In this document: in pieces, positions 19,636 to 26,422 of the stretch
How positions within the stretch are numbered: position 1 is the stretch's first letter
How the letters are laid out: each line of letters opens with the position of its first letter
NCBI RefSeq assembly: GCF_003024515.2
Contig: NZ_PYIX02000002.1
Location: forward strand, 231,116 to 295,115
DNA from: Acinetobacter sichuanensis
GTDB taxonomy: Bacteria; Pseudomonadota; Gammaproteobacteria; Pseudomonadales; Moraxellaceae
Reading direction: 5' to 3'
Length of the DNA stretch: 64,000 nucleotides
Notes under the pieces: generated by a model
Databases searched by the model: none
What the model was told of the DNA's origin: nothing
Seen by the model: only the letters and a program-made list of their open reading frames with translations
Program-made: the position numbers and the translations under genes

Positions 19636-21098
19636 TTTTTAGACCGCTTAAAAGCTCTTAAAGAGATTTCTATATCAATTTTATCTAATTCAGTTTCTTT
19701 ATTTTTTCCCCATCTATCTAATCTTGTACGTAGCTCTTTAGCCTCCTCTGAGTCCCATTCATCATTGTTGACCAATTTAATATATTGATCTAACCATTTT
19801 ACTTCTTCTACATCTTGAGGTCTTGGATCTACATAGAAGACATCTTCTAAAACTACATTTGACTCCGCACCTTTTGTAAATTTAGGTATCTCATATTTAA
19901 ATGTATTTGTTTCATGATCTATGCATATAGAACGAATGCATTCAGCTTCTACTGTTGTTAAAACATGGGGACTATGAGTAGTCATAATAAATTGAAGGTT
20001 CGGGAAAGAGTCTCTTAAAATAAGAATAATTTTCTGTTGCCAACTAGGGTGTAAGTGCAGTTCAATTTCATCTATAAGAACAATTCCTCTACCATCAAAA
20101 GGCGTATCAGATACATCATTGAGTAAAAGCAAACGTCTTGCAATGTCTCCTATTAAACCAAACAAAACTCTTTGTCCATCAGAAAATTGGTGTAAATAGA
20201 TTTGCTCATTTTCTAACTCTATAACTACCTTATCCTTACCATCATCTTCATAAATAAGCTTTATTTCTTTTAGTTCGGGATAAATCTTTTTAAATAAAAT
20301 TTCTACATTTTGAATTGCTTTTTTAGCTTTCATATTCTTTACATTTTTTTCTTGCAAATAGGTATTTCCTTCTTTTGCAAGTTTTAATTGCTGTACTAAC
20401 CAAATAATTAGCGTATCAAACGATGTTTTATCATTTAAAGATAACGAACTATCATAACCCTCAATTTTCCCAAACTCTGAACTTTTTGATTTTTTTCCTG
20501 TGGCTTGTATACGATCTATGCCATAAAAAGCAAATAATGGTAAATCAATATTTTGATACGTATTCAATATACGAAAGTTTCGCCCTAATTCACGGTATTT
20601 TGTTAACTCACTTTTTAAATCACTTATAACTCCATCTGGTGGAGTAGCAACACGTCCCTTACATTTATAATTTTTTCCTATCTGAAATTCACAATCAATA
20701 TATGCTCCTTTATCTTTGTAGAAATTATTTACTTCTTCTTTTGTATCAATAGTCCCACCATTTGTATTATCTTTACGTGTAGTTGCAGCTATCCACATTA
20801 AATTTTTACGAATAGCTTCTAATAGGCTCGTTTTACCAACTCCATTTTCACCAATAAATACTGTCAAATTCTGATGGAGAATAATATTTAGTTCCAAGAC
20901 TTTTTTAAAATTTGAAATAGTTAGTTCATTTAAATAAAAATTTGATTGAATAATCGAAATAGCATTTTCAAAAGCATCTAGAGCTAATTTTTCATTTTTT
21001 TCAAAGTCAGGTGCACCATCTTTGTAATTCTGAAATACTTGAACTGCAGCTTCAAAATTTCCCTTCTGTGCATTTTTGACTAAATGATGAGTACTCAT
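19632..21098 (-). CDS. Retron-associated AAA/ABC-type ATPase (PtuA-like)
   Basis: A 488-residue ATPase of the overcoming-lysogenisation/RecF-SMC-like type. Walker A is GENGVGKT at 83-90; the long middle section is helical; a QFSDGQRVLFGLIGDIARR segment fits the ABC signature; Walker B is VLIDEIELHLHPSW; and the switch histidine is in TTHSPHV. Residues 1-50 (around AQKGNFEAAVQVFQNYKDG) look like a Sel1/TPR-like helical repeat added before the ATPase. In PtuAB systems this protein oligomerises, binds the HNH nuclease and senses the trigger. It starts one base after the reverse transcriptase stop and overlaps the HNH gene by 4 nt. Confidence 0.88.
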   Translation of the reverse strand: MSTHHLVKNAQKGNFEAAVQVFQNYKDGAPDFEKNEKLALDAFENAISIIQSNFYLNELTISNFKKVLELNIILHQNLTVFIGENGVGKTSLLEAIRKNLMWIAATTRKDNTNGGTIDTKEEVNNFYKDKGAYIDCEFQIGKNYKCKGRVATPPDGVISDLKSELTKYRELGRNFRILNTYQNIDLPLFAFYGIDRIQATGKKSKSSEFGKIEGYDSSLSLNDKTSFDTLIIWLVQQLKLAKEGNTYLQEKNVKNMKAKKAIQNVEILFKKIYPELKEIKLIYEDDGKDKVVIELENEQIYLHQFSDGQRVLFGLIGDIARRLLLLNDVSDTPFDGRGIVLIDEIELHLHPSWQQKIILILRDSFPNLQFIMTTHSPHVLTTVEAECIRSICIDHETNTFKYEIPKFTKGAESNVVLEDVFYVDPRPQDVEEVKWLDQYIKLVNNDEWDSEEAKELRTRLDRWGKNKETELDKIDIEISLRAFKRSKK

Positions 21099-21099
21099 A

Positions 21100-22047
21100 T
21101 CAATTTCCTAATCGAATTTTTTGAATTACACTTTGAGTATATTTTTGCTCAAGAGATATTAAAAAACTTGGCTCAACATATTTTATAAATCCTAAATAAC
21201 CTCTGAGATAATTTAAATCTTCAAGAGTTATTTTTTCTTCTATAAAGTTATGAACTAAATGTTTAATATAGCGTTTTTTCTCCCTACCAATCGAAATATT
21301 ATTATCATTGGTAATCGTTAAACCAGTAACATGCCTATTATGTTTTTTCGATGAAAAAGCTGTTTTAAATTGATTAATTTGAATTTTTGTTCCATAAAAC
21401 TGTAAGAGAGTACCTCTTACAATATCAGGAACACTAAATAGAATACCAGATGTACTTGTTGAAAAAGTTAAATCATCAGCATAACGTGTATACGTAATTC
21501 CATTCTTTTTGCAATATTCATTCAATACTTCATCAAATGAGTACATTACAAAATTAGAAATAAATGGTGAACTTGGTGCACCAATACTTAAGACTAGCTC
21601 TTTTGAATATTTGTTTTCACACCAAAATAAAATTTTTTCTAGTGTTTCTTTATCTGCCCAATTTAAATCTATCTTTTGACGTTCACACCCTTCAAAAAAA
21701 AGTTTAGGTGTTATAGAGTTAAAAAAATCAGTAAAATCCATTTTGAGAAAAAAAGAATTTCCTGAATGTATTAAAGCATTTGTTTTAATATCCCTTCCTT
21801 TCATATATGCCATACAGCAATCATGAATCAGAAATGTAGTCTCAAAAATAGTTACGATTGTTCTTTGATAATCTTTTAACTGACGCATCGGTTGAGCAAT
21901 TTTTCTTGTCCCCGAAGTTCTTTTAGGTATCTCGTAAGATCTATATTTTCTCGACGCACCTTTGATAAACGACTCAAACCCTTCTTTTGACTTATGAATT
22001 TCCATGTGATGTTCTATCAAATACTGGGTAACATCAATGTTTGACAT
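21100..22047 (-). CDS. Retron reverse transcriptase
   Basis: A 315-residue reverse transcriptase of retron type. The palm motifs are in order: KMDFTDFF at 102-109, IGAPSSPFISN at 155-165, the catalytic YADD at 189-192, and the retron-specific VTG triplet at 240-242 in RHVTGLTI. A QPMRQLKDYQR segment (52-62) fits the upstream finger region, and LRGYLGFIKYVEP fits the thumb. It uses a structured RNA made from just upstream to build a branched RNA-DNA molecule (msDNA). The start at 22047 has AGGA 6 nt before it. Followed by PtuA- and PtuB-like genes, this defines an RT-ATPase-HNH (type I-A) retron. Composition is more AT-rich than glyS next door, consistent with transfer. Confidence 0.93.
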   Translation of the reverse strand: MSNIDVTQYLIEHHMEIHKSKEGFESFIKGASRKYRSYEIPKRTSGTRKIAQPMRQLKDYQRTIVTIFETTFLIHDCCMAYMKGRDIKTNALIHSGNSFFLKMDFTDFFNSITPKLFFEGCERQKIDLNWADKETLEKILFWCENKYSKELVLSIGAPSSPFISNFVMYSFDEVLNEYCKKNGITYTRYADDLTFSTSTSGILFSVPDIVRGTLLQFYGTKIQINQFKTAFSSKKHNRHVTGLTITNDNNISIGREKKRYIKHLVHNFIEEKITLEDLNYLRGYLGFIKYVEPSFLISLEQKYTQSVIQKIRLGN

Positions 22048-22061
22048 AATCTATCCTAATT

Positions 22062-22096
22062 AAAAAGCTCAGAGAGATACGGTATCTCTCTGAGCT
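22062..22096 (-). terminator. Terminator-like hairpin between retron RNA and reverse transcriptase
   Basis: Read on the minus strand, a perfect 15-bp inverted repeat AGCTCAGAGAGATAC / GTATCTCTCTGAGCT with a one-base centre is followed by a run of T. It lies after the msr-msd RNA and ends about 14 nt before the reverse transcriptase start codon. It would release most transcripts as free ncRNA and let a fraction read through into the RT operon. Confidence 0.8.
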
Positions 22097-22101
22097 AGAT
22101 A

Positions 22102-22251
22102 CTCTTTACTTTAGAGCTAAAGTTTCAATTGTTTGCGAGAACCGAGCGAAGAATTGAAACTTTAGGTCTGCAGTATTGCAATGAGTTTCATCAATAAGTT
22201 AGAGTCTGGCTAAACACCCGACTAGACTGTTAAGTCCTAAAGCTAAAGAGC
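22102..22251 (-). ncRNA. Retron msr-msd non-coding RNA
   Basis: A roughly 150-nt structured RNA immediately upstream of the reverse transcriptase. Its ends pair as retron a1/a2 repeats: CTCTTTAGCTTTAG (22250-22237, minus strand) with CTAAAGTAAAGAG (22114-22102), with one bulged base. The 5' part (msr) has an AGTCT / AGACT stem-loop (about 22200-22230) and candidate priming guanosines in TTAGC or TTAGG. The 3' part (msd) is one long hairpin, CTAAAGTTTCAATT with AATTGAAACTTTAG (14 bp, 22117-22130 and 22152-22165) around a 21-nt loop. The transcript start expected from the promoter coincides with a1. The msDNA length (perhaps 50-65 nt) and exact branch point are inferred. Confidence 0.85.
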
Positions 22252-22257
22252 TTTTAT

Positions 22258-22286
22258 ATAATAAGCCAATGAATCAATTTGCACAA
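22258..22286 (-). promoter_or_regulatory. Promoter of the retron ncRNA and operon
   Basis: On the minus strand TTGTGC (-35, 22286-22281) and TATTAT (-10, 22263-22258) are spaced exactly 17 nt apart. The predicted start, about 7 nt beyond, falls at the first base of the a1 repeat, which supports both the promoter and the RNA boundary. Confidence 0.7.
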
Positions 22287-22371
22287 TCCAAACACTTTTC
22301 AAAATATTTAGTCTTGATCTATCACTATATTTTTTAGATAGTTATATAAACTTCAATCAAATGTAAATACC

Positions 22372-22755
22372 ATGAAAATCTCTCTATTAATTTCATCAAT
22401 TTTAACAACATTCGCCCTCACCGCTTGTTCAACCACACCAACAAATCCTAATGCTCCTATTGTCATCGAACAACACAAAAACATCTCTGTTGAACCCACA
22501 ACTAAACACAACCTCGCTCGTCTCATTCAGCAAAAAGACAACTGCGTGATCGAATTTACAGGCAACTTTGAAACAGGCAAAGCCACGGAACACTGGATCT
22601 TTAAAGGCGATCAACTCATTTCAGCATTTTCAAATGTAAATGCCGAAGTAGAAAATAAACAAACTGTTTTTGACATTCAAGATACTGAAAAACTGAAAAA
22701 TTTTGCAGCCTTACAAAAGAATTTTAAAGCAAAAAACTTAGAAAAATGCCAATAA
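22372..22755 (+). CDS. Small lipoprotein, unknown function
   Basis: A 127-residue predicted lipoprotein: signal segment MKISLLISSILTTFALTAC with the lipobox LTAC at 16-19, then a Thr/Pro/Asn-rich linker. The mature domain holds CVIEFTG near its middle and a terminal EKC, possibly a disulfide pair. Its pattern (C-x-IE, GK..E.WIFKG..L, then KC at the end) matches the secreted protein at 26003-26422, so these appear to be distant relatives. No known family recognised. It is divergent from the retron promoter. Confidence 0.65.
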   Translation: MKISLLISSILTTFALTACSTTPTNPNAPIVIEQHKNISVEPTTKHNLARLIQQKDNCVIEFTGNFETGKATEHWIFKGDQLISAFSNVNAEVENKQTVFDIQDTEKLKNFAALQKNFKAKNLEKCQ

Positions 22756-22776
22756 TCATGACAGAACTACTTTAAA

Positions 22777-23205
22777 TTAAACCTTTGAAGTAGTTCTTTT
22801 TCCATTCATCTTTAAAATATAAAGAATTGGATAGAACCACAAAAATAGCGCAAATATTCCCACAACAACAATCACAAAAAATGGGGGTATAACATCTCGA
22901 ATTTGATCATAAATTTTCATTAAACCTAAAGTGTCTGTATTAAATAATACCCCTATCATTAAAAATAAAATCATATGAGGAACAATAAAATGAACAATTT
23001 TTAATGATAAAAATTGATAAAATTTTACAAACCACAAGCTCGGTATTAAATAAATGAATAGGACGATCAACCTGATCATCCATGTTAAAATTTGATAACC
23101 AAGGCTTAAAGAATTTTCCCCACCACAACCACAGGCAAAGCTCGGTTGTAAAAATAGAATCGGGATAATCAACCAAAATATATTTAAATATTTAATTTTT
23201 ATCAT
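22777..23205 (-). CDS. Membrane protein, unknown function
   Basis: A 142-residue protein with an N-terminal signal-like hydrophobic segment (IFWLIIPILFLQPSFA) followed directly by CGCGGEN and then three further membrane segments separated by short loops, ending in a basic tail. The clustered cysteines (two within CGCGG) just outside the membrane might bind a metal or form a disulfide, but this is speculation. I do not recognise the family. The frame is open ten codons further to an ATG at 23235; the internal ATG at 23205 gives a better signal-like N-terminus, but neither has a strong ribosome site. Confidence 0.55.
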   Translation of the reverse strand: MIKIKYLNIFWLIIPILFLQPSFACGCGGENSLSLGYQILTWMIRLIVLFIYLIPSLWFVKFYQFLSLKIVHFIVPHMILFLMIGVLFNTDTLGLMKIYDQIRDVIPPFFVIVVVGIFALFLWFYPILYILKMNGKRTTSKV

Positions 23206-23364
23206 TTCTAATTTCTCAATGATCTTCTTATACATGTAGACTATACAACAGCTTTGTTTTTACTCTGTATCACTTTGCTTACAGAACCCATGTCACTACT
23301 TTTTTCACAGTATGATACTAACTAAACACGTCATGAACCTCTATATCTGAAGGAAGAAGTCACA

Positions 23365-23970
23365 ATGAAAAGTATTAAAATTCTGTCTTTTGCTACTGCC
23401 ATTTTGGCAACATCCTCAATTTATGCAGAAACAAAAACACCACCACCTTATGGTGATAACCCAAATATTTTCAAAGTTTTAGCACATAAGACAGGTGAAA
23501 AAGTTCAAAATACTGCTGAGCGTGTGGGTGCTGCTGCTGAACGCGGTGTAGAAAAAATTAAACCGAAAGTAGACAATGCATGGGAAGAAACTAAAACCTT
23601 TTCAGAACAACAAACTGAACGTGCAAAAATAGGTGTACAAAAAGGTGCGGAAAAGGTGACAGAAACGGCGAGTAATACCCGAGATGCTATAGTCGGAACA
23701 AATAAAGGAACTGTTCCTATTGAACGTGGGCATTTAAGTCAGTCTGCTACAACAACTATCGTGACGCCGCAAATAACACCGACTACAAGTAATCATTCTT
23801 CAGTAACAAACCCAGCGACCACACCAACAACGACACAAATCTCAACAGAAACTGCGGTTACCATAGACCCAACTCAGCAGCATTTAAATGAACCTGTAGA
23901 ACCCGAGATCAGTAAACTTTCTTTGCCAACTCCTCAATCGAACAAAAATAAAGAAGATATTCCACAATAA
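23365..23970 (+). CDS. Secreted hydrophilic LEA/apolipoprotein-like protein
   Basis: A 201-residue protein with a Sec signal peptide (MKSIKILSFATAILATSSIYA) and a mature region without membrane segments. Residues about 35-105 form a charged, Ala/Lys/Glu-rich amphipathic helix with LEA-like spacing (TGEKVQNTAERVGAAAERG), followed by a Thr/Pro/Ser-rich probably disordered tail. The signal peptide starts MKSIK like the 11-mer-repeat protein at 24372, suggesting related or co-opted genes. LEA-like proteins often protect membranes or proteins during drying or osmotic stress; that role is inference. It has an AAGGAAGAA ribosome site and appears to be transcribed alone. Confidence 0.65.
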   Translation: MKSIKILSFATAILATSSIYAETKTPPPYGDNPNIFKVLAHKTGEKVQNTAERVGAAAERGVEKIKPKVDNAWEETKTFSEQQTERAKIGVQKGAEKVTETASNTRDAIVGTNKGTVPIERGHLSQSATTTIVTPQITPTTSNHSSVTNPATTPTTTQISTETAVTIDPTQQHLNEPVEPEISKLSLPTPQSNKNKEDIPQ

Positions 23971-24371
23971 TCAGTTAGAGCAAAATGATCATATTTATTT
24001 AATATTTATAATAGTTTTAAGTAAATTTGATCATTTTTAATGTTTTGTTTTAAGGGTCATACAATCGTTTAAAAATAAAACAATAACGATACAAAACAAT
24101 AGGTTAAATAAAACAGCATCACATTAATAAATGTAAACTTATGTAAATTTCAAATAAAAATATAAAGCCAATAAAAAATATAACAATATGAAAATAAATA
24201 AATTATCCTATTAAAAACATCTTATAACCACCTTATACTTATGTAGTCTTATTGTGGTAAAGATGTATCATTTTATCTCTTTTTCACACTTAGAAAGAGC
24301 TTGGTTTTAACATGCCCGCCTTATTATTGGAGTACGTTGTCAGTACTCCTCACATTGAGGAAAGTCTTATC
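23971..24371 (+). other. AT-rich intergenic region and leader of the repeat-protein gene
   Basis: A 401-bp gap. AAAATGATCA (23983-23992) and TGATCATTTT (24028-24037) form a perfect 10-bp inverted repeat with a 35-nt interval, perhaps the 3' structure of the upstream transcript. The middle is extremely AT-rich and shows no gene. The final 45 bases form two overlapping hairpins ahead of the next start codon, listed separately. Confidence 0.4.
24329..24364 (+). promoter_or_regulatory. Overlapping leader hairpins covering the ribosome site
   Basis: GGAGTAC (24329-24335) pairs with GTACTCC (24343-24349). CCTC (24348-24351) can instead pair with GAGG (24357-24360), which is the ribosome-binding site of the gene starting at 24372. 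Because the two stems share bases 24348-24349, they compete, so this could be a simple translational switch. The pairing is visible in sequence; the switching is inferred. Confidence 0.45.
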
Positions 24372-24965
24372 ATGAAAAGCATAAAAACAACTTTGGTCGC
24401 TGCAAGTGTATTGGTTTGTGTTCCTGCTTTTGCTGAAACAACTACAACACCTGTAACTAAAGCACAAGTTGCAGTTCAAAATACTCAAGCGAAAGCTGAA
24501 CAAGTTCAAACTGCCGTTGTGACTAAAACAGTAGAAGCGAAAGATGTGACTGTTGCTAAAACTGCTGAAGCGAAAGATGCGACTGTTGCTAAAACTGCTG
24601 AAGTGAAAGACGCGACTGTTGCTAAAACTGCCGAAGTGAAAGATGCTGTTGTTGCTAAAGCTGCTGAAGCGAAAGACGCGACTGTTGCTAAAACTGCTGA
24701 AGCGAAAGACGCGACTGTTGCTAAAACTGCTGAAGTAAAAGACGCAACTGTTGCTAAAACGACTGAAGTAAAAGATGCTGTTGTAACTGAAACAACTGAA
24801 ATCAAAGATGCTGTTGTAGAAAAAGTAGAACAAACAAAAGAAGTTGTAAAAGATCAATCTGAAAAAGCACAAGGTTTCTTTTCTAGATCATGGGAAAAAA
24901 CAAAGAACTTCTTCCGTGGTACACCTGCAACTACAAGCGAAAAAACTGTAAAAGCGGGTGCTTAA
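24372..24965 (+). CDS. Secreted LEA-like protein with 11-residue tandem repeats
   Basis: A 198-residue protein with a signal peptide (MKSIKTTLVAASVLVCVPAFA) and a mature part made largely of tandem 11-residue repeats. Nine units of the pattern AEAKDATVAKT run from residue 54 to 152, with a degenerate tenth unit after. This period and composition match the group 3 LEA (LEA_4) repeat, which forms amphipathic helices on drying. A short C-terminal domain, GFFSRSWEKTKNFFRG, could contact membranes. The signal peptide places it in the periplasm or outside, unlike the cytoplasmic hydrophilins described for Acinetobacter desiccation tolerance. GAGGAAAG lies before ATG 24372; the frame extends 20 codons upstream without signal-peptide logic. 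Confidence 0.75.
   Translation: MKSIKTTLVAASVLVCVPAFAETTTTPVTKAQVAVQNTQAKAEQVQTAVVTKTVEAKDVTVAKTAEAKDATVAKTAEVKDATVAKTAEVKDAVVAKAAEAKDATVAKTAEAKDATVAKTAEVKDATVAKTTEVKDAVVTETTEIKDAVVEKVEQTKEVVKDQSEKAQGFFSRSWEKTKNFFRGTPATTSEKTVKAGA
24531..24827 (+). repeat. 33-bp tandem repeats, nine units
   Basis: Nine direct repeats of 33 bp, in frame, encode the 11-residue LEA-like units. Some units are almost identical at DNA level (the GCTGAAGCGAAAGACGCGAC type occurs repeatedly), so copy number may vary between strains by slippage or recombination. Confidence 0.85.
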
Positions 24966-24994
24966 TATCCTTCAAATATTTTGATTGATATCAT

Positions 24995-25026
24995 AAAAAA
25001 TCCTTCATTTCATTGAGGGATTTTTT
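24995..25026. terminator. Bidirectional terminator
   Basis: A stem AAAAATCCTTCA / TGAGGGATTTTT with a six-base loop and A/T runs at both ends. It lies between the convergent repeat-protein gene and the TetR gene and can serve both. Confidence 0.85.
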
Positions 25027-25047
25027 ATACATGACTTAGATCTAGAT

Positions 25048-25743
25048 TTAGCCTTCATCCACCGCTAATAAATAAGCATTATCTTTTAAAGCAGCCAAGT
25101 AACTCATCGCAATTCGATAAGATTCCTGAATAATTTTTTCAGAAATATAATTTTCATTATAATAACCATGTTTCATACAGGTAAATACCAACTCCATGAG
25201 AATCGTTAAGCTATCTGGTTGCTGTGGTACATAATGATCAACTTTAATCATTTCTAATGCCTTACGTACACCAACACTCACTTTTTTCAATTCAACTTGA
25301 TATTCTAAATAAGCTTGACGTGTAAACGGTCCACTTAAAATAATTAAACTCGCCACTTCAGATTCATTAAAAAAATGTGCAGTTGTTTGAATCATACTTG
25401 CAGATAATTTTTGCCCATATTCATCAATTGAAGCTTTAGGATGTTCACTTAAGACTGCAACTGCTGCATGACCTATTCGTGTGACGAGAACATTTAAATG
25501 CATCAAAGCAATATGACGTAATAAATCATACTTTGTAGGAAAAAACTGATAAATACTGGTGCGAGGTATGCCCACAGCATTTGCAATTTCTGGAATAGAA
25601 ATACGTTCAATACCCACAGCTAATAATAACTCTTGTGTGGTTTGAATGACCATTTGCATACGCTTTTGAGTACGTTCTTGCTTAGGTTGCGCTGTTTTTT
25701 TTCTTATTTTTTTTAATACTGAAGTTGCCTGTGCCTTGATCAT
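25048..25743 (-). CDS. TetR/AcrR family transcriptional regulator
   Basis: A 231-residue repressor with an N-terminal TetR helix-turn-helix: QTTQELLLAVGIERISIPEIANAVGIPRTSIYQFFPTKYDLLRH region (about 30-75), where IPEIANAVGIPRTSIYQFF is the recognition helix-turn-helix. The N-terminal extension of about 25 residues is strongly basic (KKIRKKTAQPKQERTQKR). The C-terminal ligand domain has no recognisable specificity. AAGGA lies 7 nt before ATG 25743. No obvious target gene is divergent from it except the small secreted protein at 26003, so it may act on that gene, on itself or elsewhere. Confidence 0.85.
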   Translation of the reverse strand: MIKAQATSVLKKIRKKTAQPKQERTQKRMQMVIQTTQELLLAVGIERISIPEIANAVGIPRTSIYQFFPTKYDLLRHIALMHLNVLVTRIGHAAVAVLSEHPKASIDEYGQKLSASMIQTTAHFFNESEVASLIILSGPFTRQAYLEYQVELKKVSVGVRKALEMIKVDHYVPQQPDSLTILMELVFTCMKHGYYNENYISEKIIQESYRIAMSYLAALKDNAYLLAVDEG

Positions 25744-26002
25744 AGTGATTTCCTTAACTTTTTTGCATTCAATATTATTGAGTTATCTGCCATTTCCTAT
25801 TGGCTATTTCACAGTCATTCACTGAAATTTAGTGTATGTAAAATATTTAAAATTTATCGTTATGATGTACATAACAGCATACAATCTTTATAAAATTAGA
25901 CCATGCTTCATCTAATATAACATAGTCCCATCATGTGGATAGTTTACAAATAGATCATCACGTCATTCTCTTTTTTAAAACTACATAATATCGGAATTTA
26001 TA

Positions 26003-26422
26003 GTGACTACACAGCAAAAATATAGGCTCTATTTAATGATTTTAATGTTATCAAGCTCAGTGTGTTATGCAGAAAAAGTTTTGCAATCTATTGATAATAT
26101 TGAATTATACCCAACTACCGAAGGCAATCAATTTAAACTCTCTCAGCTTAAACAAGGCTGTAAAATTGAAGCGCATTTTTTTGGCGAAATAGGCAAAACT
26201 CAAGAAAATTATATTTTTAAACAGCAAAATTTACTTTATGCCGCACGTTACGAATATCATTACAGCAAAGGCGGCTTAACAAATCTATCGGAAAATAAAG
26301 GCAATTTTAAAACTCAACGACAGCGTATTGAGTTAAACCCTCAATCCTCTCAAACCATTGCTGACTTTCAGCAATATCTTGCCTTATTTTCACCGCTAGA
26401 ACTTAAAAAGTGCTTTAGATAA
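26003..26422 (+). CDS. Small secreted protein, unknown function
   Basis: A 139-residue protein starting at GTG with a signal peptide (YLMILMLSSSVCYA). The mature part resembles the lipoprotein at 22372: GCKIEAHFFGEIGKTQENYIFK against CVIEF...GKATEHWIFK, and both end in LKKC/LEKC, so a conserved cysteine pair frames the domain. No named family recognised. Its 3' end overlaps the convergent hydrolase gene by 8 bp. It is divergent from the TetR gene, 259 bp away. Confidence 0.62.
   Translation: MTTQQKYRLYLMILMLSSSVCYAEKVLQSIDNIELYPTTEGNQFKLSQLKQGCKIEAHFFGEIGKTQENYIFKQQNLLYAARYEYHYSKGGLTNLSENKGNFKTQRQRIELNPQSSQTIADFQQYLALFSPLELKKCFR

Noticed and set aside
18913..22047. Group II intron (RT plus HNH)
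   Set aside because: The RT and HNH are separate proteins, the RT lacks a maturase domain and has the retron VTG motif, and an ATPase gene lies between them.
22102..22251. CRISPR array or other repeat family in the retron leader
   Set aside because: Only single inverted repeats are present, with no direct repeats or spacers; the pairing pattern fits msr-msd.
24324..24872. Minus-strand 182-residue Phe/Ser-rich frame opposite the LEA-like gene
   Set aside because: It is the antisense of the 33-bp repeats, repeating FSSFSNSRVFR-type units; the sense frame has a signal peptide and ribosome site.
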